Source of the DNA: Sphingomonadales bacterium
Lineage (GTDB): Bacteria > Pseudomonadota > Alphaproteobacteria > Sphingomonadales > Sphingomonadaceae
Reading direction: 5' to 3'
Assembly: GCA_017309275.1 (NCBI GenBank)
Contig: JAFKLT010000064.1
Span: 1-58,939 of the forward strand
Length of the DNA stretch: 58,939 nt
Below, piece after piece: positions 52,732-58,939 of the stretch (positions are counted from its first letter, which is position 1; each line of letters opens with the position of its first letter). The notes beneath the pieces were generated by a model. It worked only from the letters and a program-made list of their open reading frames with translations. It searched no databases and was not told the DNA's origin. The translations under genes were made by a program, and so were the position numbers.

Positions 52732-53949
52732 ATGCGCGCCGTGACCTGGCAGGGACGCCACAAGATCAGTGTCGAAACCGTTCCCGATCCCGAAATCGTC
52801 AACCCGCGCGATGCGATCATCCGCGTGACCTCGACCGCGATCTGCGGCTCGGACCTTCATCTTTACGACGGCTATATTCCGGGCATGCGCGCGGGCGATA
52901 TCGTCGGCCACGAATTCATGGGTGAAGTGGTCGAGACCGGCGCATCCTCGACGCTGCATCGGGGCCAGCGCGTCGTCGTGCCTTTCACGATCAGCTGCGG
53001 GCAATGCTTCTTCTGCGAGAAGCAGCAATATAGCGCCTGCGACAACAGCAACCCGTCCGAGACGCGCGATGTATCCGAGCTGATGATGGGTCATGCGATG
53101 GGCGGGGCGTTCGGATATGCGCATCTCACCGGCGGCTACGCCGGCGGGCAGGCCGAATATGTCCGCATTCCCTATTCGGATGTCGGGCCGGTGGTCATTC
53201 CCGACGGCCTTGCCGACGACGACGTGCTCTTCCTCTCGGACATCTTGCCGACGGGTTGGCAGGCGGCGGTCAACGCCGACATCGAGCCCGGCGACACCGT
53301 CGCGGTGTGGGGCTGCGGCCCCGTCGGCCTGTTCACGATCCAGTCGGCGCTCCTGCTCGGCGCCGGGCGCGTGATCGCGATCGATCACTTTCCGACGCGC
53401 CTCGCGCTCGCGAAGAAATATGGTGCAGAGATCCTCGACTATACGAAGGTCGATGTCCGCGAGGCGCTCGCCGAAATGACCGGCGGCATCGGGCCTGACG
53501 CCTGCATCGACTGCGTCGGCATGGAGAGCCACGGGTTCACGGTCGACAACATCCTCGACCAGGTGAAGGTCAAGCTGCTCTCGTCCACCGAGCGCATCCA
53601 CGCCTTGCGCCAGGCGATCCTTGCGTGCCGCAAGGGCGGCCGCCTTTCGATTCCCGGGGTTTACGGCGGTTTCGCCGACAAATTCCCGCTGGGCCAGCTC
53701 ATGGAGAAGGGCCTCACCGTCAAGAGCGGACAGACGCATGTCCAGCGCTATTCGGGCGAGCTTCTCGATATGATCCAGGCCGGCAAGTTCGATACCGTCT
53801 CGCTCATCTCGCATCACGCATCGCTCGAGGACGCCGCCGAGATGTACCGGCACTGGCACGACGAGCAGGACCTCTACACGAAGATCGTGCTCAAGCCCGG
53901 CCTCGCAAAGGGGGCCGTGTCGGCCCGGCAGGAGATGGAACATGCCTGA
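52732..53949 (+). CDS. Zinc-dependent alcohol dehydrogenase, formaldehyde-dehydrogenase-like
   Basis: 405 aa medium-chain dehydrogenase. Catalytic zinc Cys in AICGSDLHLYDG, His in GHEFMGEVVE; structural zinc Cys set in CGQCFFCEKQQYSACDN; NAD-binding GCGPVGLF. Layout matches the glutathione-independent formaldehyde/alcohol dehydrogenase branch. Substrate not predictable. Good GGAG ribosome site; stop overlaps the next start by 8 nt. Confidence 0.9.
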   Translation: MRAVTWQGRHKISVETVPDPEIVNPRDAIIRVTSTAICGSDLHLYDGYIPGMRAGDIVGHEFMGEVVETGASSTLHRGQRVVVPFTISCGQCFFCEKQQYSACDNSNPSETRDVSELMMGHAMGGAFGYAHLTGGYAGGQAEYVRIPYSDVGPVVIPDGLADDDVLFLSDILPTGWQAAVNADIEPGDTVAVWGCGPVGLFTIQSALLLGAGRVIAIDHFPTRLALAKKYGAEILDYTKVDVREALAEMTGGIGPDACIDCVGMESHGFTVDNILDQVKVKLLSSTERIHALRQAILACRKGGRLSIPGVYGGFADKFPLGQLMEKGLTVKSGQTHVQRYSGELLDMIQAGKFDTVSLISHHASLEDAAEMYRHWHDEQDLYTKIVLKPGLAKGAVSARQEMEHA

Positions 53950-54724
53950 TCGCAAACTCGCTGTCGTTACCGGCGCCTCGAGCGGTATTGGCCGCGAGAT
54001 CGCCCTACTCGCGGCGAAAGACGGTTACGACCTCATCGTCGCGGCCGACGAGCCGCTCGTCGATGCTGCCGCGGGCCTCCTAGCCAAGGGCGTCGAGGTC
54101 GAGGCGGTCGAAGCCGACCTCGCGACCGCTGCCGGGGTCGAACGTCTTCTCGCCGCTGCGGGCGGCAGGCCGATCGACATTCTCGTCGCCAACGCGGGTC
54201 ACGGCCTCGGACACGGTTTTCTAGACCAGCCGGTCGACGCGTGGCGTCACGTCATCGACACCAATATCACCGGCACGCTGTTGCTGCTCCAGCCGGTCCT
54301 GAAGGCGATGGTCGCGCGCGGCGAAGGCAAGGTGCTGATCACCGGCTCGATCGCCGGTCATCTCGCCGGCTCCTTCCAGGCGGTGTATAACGGCACCAAG
54401 GCCTTCGTCGACAGTTTCGCCGCGGCGATCGGCAATGAATTGAAGGACAGCGGCGTCACCATCACCTGTCTCAAACCCGGCGCGACCGAGACGCGCTTTT
54501 TCGAGCGGGCCGGCATGCTCGACACCAAGGTCGGGCAATCGGAAAAGGACGATCCCGCCGATGTGGCGAAAACCGGATGGGACGCGCTCCTCGCAGGAGA
54601 GCATGCGGTCGTTCACGGCCTCAAGAACAAGGCGCAGGTCCTCGTATCGGGCGTTCTCAGCGAAGCGGCGACAGCCGAGATGCACCGAAAGCTGGCCGAG
54701 CCGGGGTCGGGGAAGCAAGGCTGA
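53942..54724 (+). CDS. SDR-family oxidoreductase
   Basis: 260 aa. TGASSGIGREIALLAAKDG, NAGHGLGHGF, catalytic Ser (ITGSIAGHLAG) and YNGTKAFVDSF. Overlaps the dehydrogenase stop; they form a two-gene unit. Unknown substrate. Confidence 0.88.
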   Translation: MPDRKLAVVTGASSGIGREIALLAAKDGYDLIVAADEPLVDAAAGLLAKGVEVEAVEADLATAAGVERLLAAAGGRPIDILVANAGHGLGHGFLDQPVDAWRHVIDTNITGTLLLLQPVLKAMVARGEGKVLITGSIAGHLAGSFQAVYNGTKAFVDSFAAAIGNELKDSGVTITCLKPGATETRFFERAGMLDTKVGQSEKDDPADVAKTGWDALLAGEHAVVHGLKNKAQVLVSGVLSEAATAEMHRKLAEPGSGKQG

Positions 54725-54764
54725 TCTGGCCGATCCGGCATCATTTGGTGAAGAGGAGACGATC

Positions 54765-55100
54765 ATGAACAATCGCAATGACAGCAGGGATGGGGGCTCC
54801 GCCGGGGACGGGTCGCTGCCGCAAGAGCCCGTGGAACGCCGGGAGAATGTCGGAACGACGACGCCCGACCGCTATCCCGCCGGGGAGCGTGAGGCCGGCG
54901 ACGTATCGGGCGCCGCCAACCGCGGCCATCGGCGCAGCACCGGCAGCGGTCCGGTCAGCGGAAGCGGCGCGGGTGCCGGCGGCAAGGGCAATGCCGAGGA
55001 TTATGATAGCGACCCGCAGGGAGGCGGCGGGCGCGCTGCCGAACCCGACACGCCCCCGCCCGGCAAGGGGGCGGACGCGCCGGTTGGCGGGAGCCGTTAG
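54765..55100 (+). CDS. Hydrophilic, disordered Gly/Ser-rich protein
   Basis: 111 aa, almost no hydrophobic residues: GSGPVSGSGAGAGGKGN, acidic and Pro-rich ends. Looks like a hydrophilin or desiccation-protein type; identity unknown. GAGGAG is 7 nt before ATG at 54765. Confidence 0.6.
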   Translation: MNNRNDSRDGGSAGDGSLPQEPVERRENVGTTTPDRYPAGEREAGDVSGAANRGHRRSTGSGPVSGSGAGAGGKGNAEDYDSDPQGGGGRAAEPDTPPPGKGADAPVGGSR

Positions 55101-55159
55101 GCCGTCGCGGCGGTCGGGCGGCGCGGCGCAATCGCTGTGGCAGCGCTGTACCCGCCGGT

Positions 55160-55738
55160 TCACTCGATCCGGTAGTCGATCGGCTTGAAGCTGCCGCCGC
55201 AGCTGTCGTAGGCCGAGCAGGCGGTGAGCCCGACGATCAGGTCGTCGAGCGCGCGAAGCCGGATGAAGTCACCGGCCTTCGTCGTCGGCGGAAGGACGCG
55301 GATCTTGCCGTCGCTGCCGACCGGCACATTCATGAACAGGTTGAACGCGACGGGAATGGCGTCGGCAGCAATCCCATATGGCTCGAGCGCTTCGGCCAGA
55401 TTGCCGAAGCAGCCGCGATGAACGGGCTTGTCGGTGTAGAAATGGCGAAAGGTCGCCTCGCTGCACGGCGTCAGCAGAAAATCATGCACCCCGCAGCTGT
55501 CCTCGACGATCTTGAGCAATGCGTTTGACCGGTTCGACCACAAGCGGTTGCCGGTCGTCAGCCGGATCGTCTCTTCATAGTCGAACGTTCGCCCGTTCGA
55601 GATCGCTTCGCGGGGATCCGCCGCACGAAACGCAAGAAGGTCGCCGACCTGGCCGCCCTCGGGGTCGGTCACGCAGAGAATCTTGTCCTTGGGAAGCGTG
55701 AAGGCGACGCCGCTGCGGGGCGCGATCCGGTCGGTCAT
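55160..55738 (-). CDS. DUF1989 (urea-carboxylase-associated) family protein
   Basis: 192 aa. VTDPEGGQVGDLLAFRAADP, FYTDKPVHRGCFGNLAEALE, FNLFMNVPVGSDGKIRVLPP and LTACSAYDSCGGSFKPIDY fit DUF1989, often found by urea carboxylase or in nitrogen metabolism. Relatives include nitrogen-related amidases or guanidine-metabolism partners. AGGAG precedes the ATG. Transcribed opposite to the preceding gene. Confidence 0.82.
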   Translation of the reverse strand: MTDRIAPRSGVAFTLPKDKILCVTDPEGGQVGDLLAFRAADPREAISNGRTFDYEETIRLTTGNRLWSNRSNALLKIVEDSCGVHDFLLTPCSEATFRHFYTDKPVHRGCFGNLAEALEPYGIAADAIPVAFNLFMNVPVGSDGKIRVLPPTTKAGDFIRLRALDDLIVGLTACSAYDSCGGSFKPIDYRIE

Positions 55739-55825
55739 GAATGCTCCTGAACTGAGAAGGTGCGGCGGGAATGAACTAAGATGTCATGAAGCGGTTGCCG
55801 GGAGGAGGACGAAATGCGGCGAGCG

Positions 55826-55856
55826 AAAGCCGCCGCGCTAATCGCGCGGCGGCTTT
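55826..55856. terminator. Long GC palindrome between DUF1989 and DUF4142 genes
   Basis: 13-bp perfect stem AAAGCCGCCGCGC / GCGCGGCGGCTTT with a 5-nt loop (TAATC). Flanking A and T runs are only three long. Could be a terminator for the minus-strand DUF4142 gene. Confidence 0.5.
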
Positions 55857-55879
55857 GAGACGCCGGTTCCGAGCCTCTG

Positions 55880-56455
55880 TCAGGGGGCCAGCTTGCCGAG
55901 TTCGGCGCGGTGCGCTTCCACCACCGGCACAATCTCTGCTGCCGCCTGCTTGAGTGCGACCGCCTCGCCCGAGGCAGCATAGCCTTGGTGCAGCGCCAGT
56001 GCCGCACCATGCGCGGTCTTCTGGTGGTCGAGATAGATTTTGTCGATACCCGCGGCATCGGCGGCCTTGATGTCCGCCAGCATCTTCTCCTGGTCGGGAG
56101 CAAGTGTCGGTGCCGGCGCCTCGACCCCGGCGCTCGCGGCGGCCGCCTTCACTTTCGCGGTCGATTTTCCGTGATTGTCGATCATCATCTCGGCAAAGGC
56201 CCTGACCTTTGCATCTTTCGATTTGGCGAGCAGGGCTTTCGACGATTCGACCTCCCAGAGGTCGCCGGCACCCGCCTGCGCGACATAATCGGCCGTGCTG
56301 ACTGCTTGCGCCGGCGTTGCGGCGGCCGGACCGGGCTCGGATGCCACAACGGCCGTGTCAGCAGACGCGGCGGCTTGCTCCTCGTCGCGCGTATCGGGTC
56401 CGCCGCATCCCGCGACGATCGCGGCGACCGCCGCGGCTCCAATCCATGTCTTCAT
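55880..56455 (-). CDS. DUF4142 lipoprotein
   Basis: 191 aa. Lipobox AIVAGCG after MKTWIGAAAVA; the mature part has a helical DUF4142 domain (AGDLWEVESSKALLAKSKDA, MMIDNHGKSTAKVKAAA, YLDHQKTAHGAALALHQG, VVEAHRAELGKLAP). DUF4142 members are linked to envelope stress and desiccation; exact role unknown. GGAGAGACGAG precedes the ATG. Confidence 0.85.
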   Translation of the reverse strand: MKTWIGAAAVAAIVAGCGGPDTRDEEQAAASADTAVVASEPGPAAATPAQAVSTADYVAQAGAGDLWEVESSKALLAKSKDAKVRAFAEMMIDNHGKSTAKVKAAAASAGVEAPAPTLAPDQEKMLADIKAADAAGIDKIYLDHQKTAHGAALALHQGYAASGEAVALKQAAAEIVPVVEAHRAELGKLAP

Positions 56456-56567
56456 CTCGTCTCTCCTCAAATGATCTTCTGCGCCTTGGCCTCTCGGCTT
56501 TTCCGCATGCAAGACCGGGTCGCAGCGCGCGCGGCCCGGTCTTTCACCCGGAAAGCGGGGGCGGAGG

Positions 56568-56711
56568 TCAGCTGCGCTGTTTGCCCTGGTCCTTGCTTCC
56601 CGACTGCTTGTCGGCTCCCGACTGGCTCTTGCTGCCGTCCTGCTGCTGCTGGCTGCCCTTGCCGGACGAGCTACCCTGCTGCTTGCCGTCTTTCTTCTCA
56701 TTCTGTGCCAT
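56568..56711 (-). CDS. 47-aa Gln/Ser/Lys-rich hydrophilic protein
   Basis: MAQNEKKDGKQQGSSSGKGS, then QQQQDGSKSQSGADKQSGSK. No hydrophobic core; disordered. AAGGA lies upstream. Probably a stress-associated hydrophilin-like peptide; no family recognised. Too short for most gene callers. Confidence 0.6.
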   Translation of the reverse strand: MAQNEKKDGKQQGSSSGKGSQQQQDGSKSQSGADKQSGSKDQGKQRS

Positions 56712-57019
56712 GACGCATCCTTTCCATGCGGCCCGAGGCGGGCCAATATGGAAACCCCGCGCTTGTCCGGCTTGTTGCGTGAAAGAGGAGCCGGGTTGAT
56801 CGAAGTTATACGCTTTTGGCGTGCGGCAACGGTCCGGGACGCCGTGCGTGTTCCGGCCGCCTTTCGCGACGGCGCGGCCGCGTGGCGGTGGGGCGAGGCG
56901 GGCAGGCGCGTTCGGCGCTTCGCCAGACTTATCATGCGTGCGGGAGGGCGGCGGCGCGGCGCCGGTGCGGCCAAAAAGGGCCCGGCGCGCGGCGCGGCTC
57001 GCAGTCGCCTGACGCACCT
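56712..57019. other. Intergenic region without a gene
   Basis: 308 bp between the 47-aa gene and the HAD gene, both minus strand. On the minus strand a GGAAC with CGTT 18 bp away (56827-56854) is close to, but longer than, an EcfG box. Short open frames here have no support. Confidence 0.5.
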
Positions 57020-57766
57020 TCAACCGAGGCAGGCGACGATCGCCTCGATCACCGCGATCGTCTCCCTGGGGTCGCGCACGCGCACCGTGTCGAGTCCTAG
57101 CAACTTCGCCGGATAGTCGTTGCCGCCCGGAAAGATAGCGTCGCCGATGAAGATCATGTCGCCGAGCGCGATTCCGCTCTCGGCGCTCAGCTTCTTGAGC
57201 CCATAGCCCTTGTCGACGCCCTCGCGCGTGACGTCGATCGAGGTCGCGCCGCCCATGTTGATCGACAGGCCCGGGAGCCGCTCGCCGAGATCCGCCTGGA
57301 TGATCCGCCGCTTCGCGAAGTCGGGATCCCAGACTTCCTTGGCGGCGATCGGCGCCTGCTGGCCGAGCGCCGAGAAAGTGATCTGGCTGCCGCGGTCCTC
57401 GATGCGATCGCCCCAGACTTCCTCGGGAACGAACCCCGTCGCCTCGAGCGACGCGTCGAAGGCGGCGAGGATGCGCGCCTTTTCCTCGTCGCTGAACAGC
57501 TCGGCATAAAGCGGCGTCCAGCCGCCGCCGCGGTGGACGAAAAGCTTCGTGCCCGTCGTCGGCATCAGCCAGAGCCGACCCCGATCGGCGTCTGCCGGAA
57601 GCCGGCTCGCGACCTGCTTGTCGAACTGCGGCCAGTCGCCGCCCGAAATCACCGCGACCTCGGCGACGCCCAGGAGCTTCGCGATCGCCGTGCCCATCTC
57701 GGGGGCGAGCGGCTGCTTGCTTTCCGCCAGGGTTCCATCGAGATCGAAGGCGACGAGTTTCTTCAT
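57020..57766 (-). CDS. HAD-IIB hydrolase, phosphomannomutase-like
   Basis: 248 aa. DxD motif FDLDGTLAES, VISGGDWPQF, cap region, SIDVTREGVDKGYGLKKL (Lys) and FIGDAIFPGGNDYPA. The last motif and the RGSQITFSALG block resemble eukaryotic-type phosphomannomutase (FxGDxxxPGGND), which interconverts mannose-1-P and mannose-6-P; a sugar phosphatase is the alternative. Supports a mannose-phosphate branch with the GH130 genes. GAGGAGA precedes the ATG. Confidence 0.8.
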   Translation of the reverse strand: MKKLVAFDLDGTLAESKQPLAPEMGTAIAKLLGVAEVAVISGGDWPQFDKQVASRLPADADRGRLWLMPTTGTKLFVHRGGGWTPLYAELFSDEEKARILAAFDASLEATGFVPEEVWGDRIEDRGSQITFSALGQQAPIAAKEVWDPDFAKRRIIQADLGERLPGLSINMGGATSIDVTREGVDKGYGLKKLSAESGIALGDMIFIGDAIFPGGNDYPAKLLGLDTVRVRDPRETIAVIEAIVACLG

Positions 57767-58001
57767 GATTGTCTCCTCTGTTCGCTGTCGCCGACGCGCA
57801 GCCGGCAAAGCATCCCAATCGCCTGAAGCCTCTTGAAGTTCCTGCGGGCAACTCGCCCCGACCTACCTCGCGGGCAAAATGTCAAAGGCGGGGCGACGAG
57901 CACGGCGGGAGCGGGCGTGGCGGGGAAGGATGGCGGGCCGTCGTTGTCGGCATGCCGCGGCCGCGGCAAGGTCGGGGCCGCTCGCTGGGCGACCCGCGAG
58001 C

Positions 58002-58034
58002 CTAACGCAACGAGTTCGGCTTTGGAGGCGTTAG
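58002..58034. repeat. Inverted repeat upstream of histidine phosphatase gene
   Basis: CTAACGC - 19 bp - GCGTTAG, ending 27 bp before the start. Could be an operator or a leader hairpin. The 57767-58001 remainder of the gap has no gene. Confidence 0.4.
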
Positions 58035-58061
58035 CGTCTCGATGACGAGGAAGACCATTCG

Positions 58062-58823
58062 ATGACCCCGCGCTGGCCTTCGGTGCTCTGGGTGGTTCGC
58101 CACGGCCAGAGCGCGGGCAATGTCGCGCGCGATGCCGCCGACGCGGCGGGTGACCTGCGCATCGCGCTCGACCACCGCGATGTTGACGTGCCCCTCTCGG
58201 CGCTGGGCGAGCAACAGGCGCAGGCGCTAGGCGGCTGGTTCGCGGCGGGCGAGGAAGACGGTCGCCCCGAGATCATGCTCGCCTCGCCCTATGTGAGGGC
58301 CGTGCAGACCGCCGAAATCTTCCGCAGCGCGGGAGGCTGCGCGGCCGACGAGAAAATCTGCATCGACGAGCGGCTGCGCGAGAAGGAGTTCGGCATCCTC
58401 GACGGCCTCACGCGCCGCGGCATCGAGGCGGCGCATCCCGATCAGGCCGAATTCCGGCTGGCGCTCGGTAAATTCTATCACCGCCCGCCGGGCGGCGAAA
58501 GCTGGTGCGACGTGATTCTGCGCCTCCGCTCGCTCCTCGACACCGTCTCGCTCCATTATGGCGGGCGGCGCGTGATGATCGTCGCGCACCAGGTGGTCGT
58601 CCTTTGCCTGCGCACCATCATCGAAAATCTGGGAGAGGCCGAGATATTGGCAATCGACAGCGAGGGCGACGTCGCCAATTGCGCGATCACCGAATATCGC
58701 TTCGACGCTGACGTGGGCCGCGACGGCAACCTCGTCCTGTCGCGCTACAATGTGACTGCGCCAATGGAGGGCGAAGTCCCGGTCACCCGCGAACCCGATG
58801 CGATGGTGGCCGCGCGTGGCTGA
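58062..58823 (+). CDS. Histidine phosphatase (phosphoglycerate-mutase-like) family protein
   Basis: 253 aa. RHGQSAGN (catalytic His), second His in IVAHQVVVL, Arg in LREKEFGILDG. Broad phosphatase or mutase family; substrate unknown. Stop overlaps the next gene by 8 nt. Confidence 0.88.
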   Translation: MTPRWPSVLWVVRHGQSAGNVARDAADAAGDLRIALDHRDVDVPLSALGEQQAQALGGWFAAGEEDGRPEIMLASPYVRAVQTAEIFRSAGGCAADEKICIDERLREKEFGILDGLTRRGIEAAHPDQAEFRLALGKFYHRPPGGESWCDVILRLRSLLDTVSLHYGGRRVMIVAHQVVVLCLRTIIENLGEAEILAIDSEGDVANCAITEYRFDADVGRDGNLVLSRYNVTAPMEGEVPVTREPDAMVAARG

Positions 58824-58939
58824 GGCAACCCCGCTCGACACCGCCTGGCTCAAGGCGCATCCGCTTCCCGATCATCATGACAATGTCGACAAGAACGGCC
58901 GCGGCCGGGTGCTCGTGATCGGCGGTTGCCGCCGGGTGC
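58816..58939 (+). CDS. NAD(P)H-hydrate dehydratase-like protein, N-terminus only
   Basis: GTG at 58816, 41 codons to the window end. VAEATPLDTAWLKAHPLPDH, then DKNGRGRVLVIGG fits the start of the ADP/ATP-dependent NAD(P)H-hydrate dehydratase (NnrD/CARKD) fold. Coupled to the phosphatase by overlap. Truncated by the window edge, so identity is tentative. Confidence 0.55.
   Translation, partial: MAEATPLDTAWLKAHPLPDHHDNVDKNGRGRVLVIGGCRRV

Noticed and set aside
1-58939. CRISPR array, rRNA operon, insertion sequence
   Set aside because: None seen: no regular repeat-spacer series, no rRNA signature, and no transposase apart from the site-specific integrase.

Overview
This is a GC-rich chromosomal window from a sphingomonad alphaproteobacterium, most likely Sphingopyxis or a close relative. 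That assignment is inferred from gene content and synteny: miaA-serB beside ilvB, ruvX-DUF1294-pyrB-pyrC', gatCAB, tig with a Lys/Ala tail, and ParA/SPOR proteins. No database search was possible.

Region 1 (1-28.9 kb) looks like core chromosome. In order it holds: the N-terminal part of acetolactate synthase (stopping at an in-frame amber codon near the window edge); miaA and serB diverging from overlapping start codons; a TonB-box-type secreted protein; an AmpR-like LysR regulator divergent from a B3 metallo-beta-lactamase with a Glu-for-His zinc-ligand change; two SPOR-domain proteins flanking a ParA-like ATPase operon; a LuxR-type regulator next to an 18-bp palindrome and a possible small RNA; a ruvX-DUF1294-pyrB-pyrC' operon with a non-catalytic dihydroorotase; two DUF proteins facing apart; gatC-gatA-(56-aa protein)-gatB coupled by TAATG junctions; a secreted amidohydrolase; tRNA-Leu(UAG); trigger factor; a small set of repair and housekeeping genes; rlmB; and tRNA-Tyr(GUA).

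Region 2 (28.9-31.8 kb) is the edge of an integrated element. A P4-type tyrosine recombinase lies directly downstream of tRNA-Tyr, preceded by repeated GTGTGGGGGAAG boxes. It is followed by a ParB-like gene of the type carried on plasmids and integrative elements. That gene is cut at about 31066 and joined to the cut 3' side of an oppositely oriented ECF sigma factor gene, which marks a deletion or rearrangement.

Region 3 (31.9-58.9 kb) is accessory and uses visibly different codons (Leu CTC rather than CTG). It opens with a YqcI/YcgG (GntA-like) haem enzyme gene converging on a complete, overlapping cyanophycin operon: cphA (synthetase), iaaA-type isoaspartyl peptidase, and cphB (cyanophycinase). 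Next come a two-domain GT4 protein with an overlapping GH130 enzyme; a group of small stress-type genes (DUF6894, hemerythrin, SDR); and a katE-GH130-(740-aa putative glycosidase) operon. A Crp/Fnr regulator, PRC-barrel, DUF6766, SRPBCC, Zn-dehydrogenase, SDR, hydrophilic small proteins, DUF1989 and DUF4142 follow. The window ends with a phosphomannomutase-like HAD protein, a histidine phosphatase and the start of a NAD(P)H-hydrate dehydratase.

Taken together, region 3 reads as a reserve-polymer and stress-tolerance island. It has a nitrogen store (cyanophycin), mannoside-type carbohydrate metabolism (GT4, two GH130, PMM-like HAD) and oxidative or desiccation protection. A few GGAAC-N16/17-xGTT-like motifs suggest, weakly, control by the general stress sigma factor EcfG.
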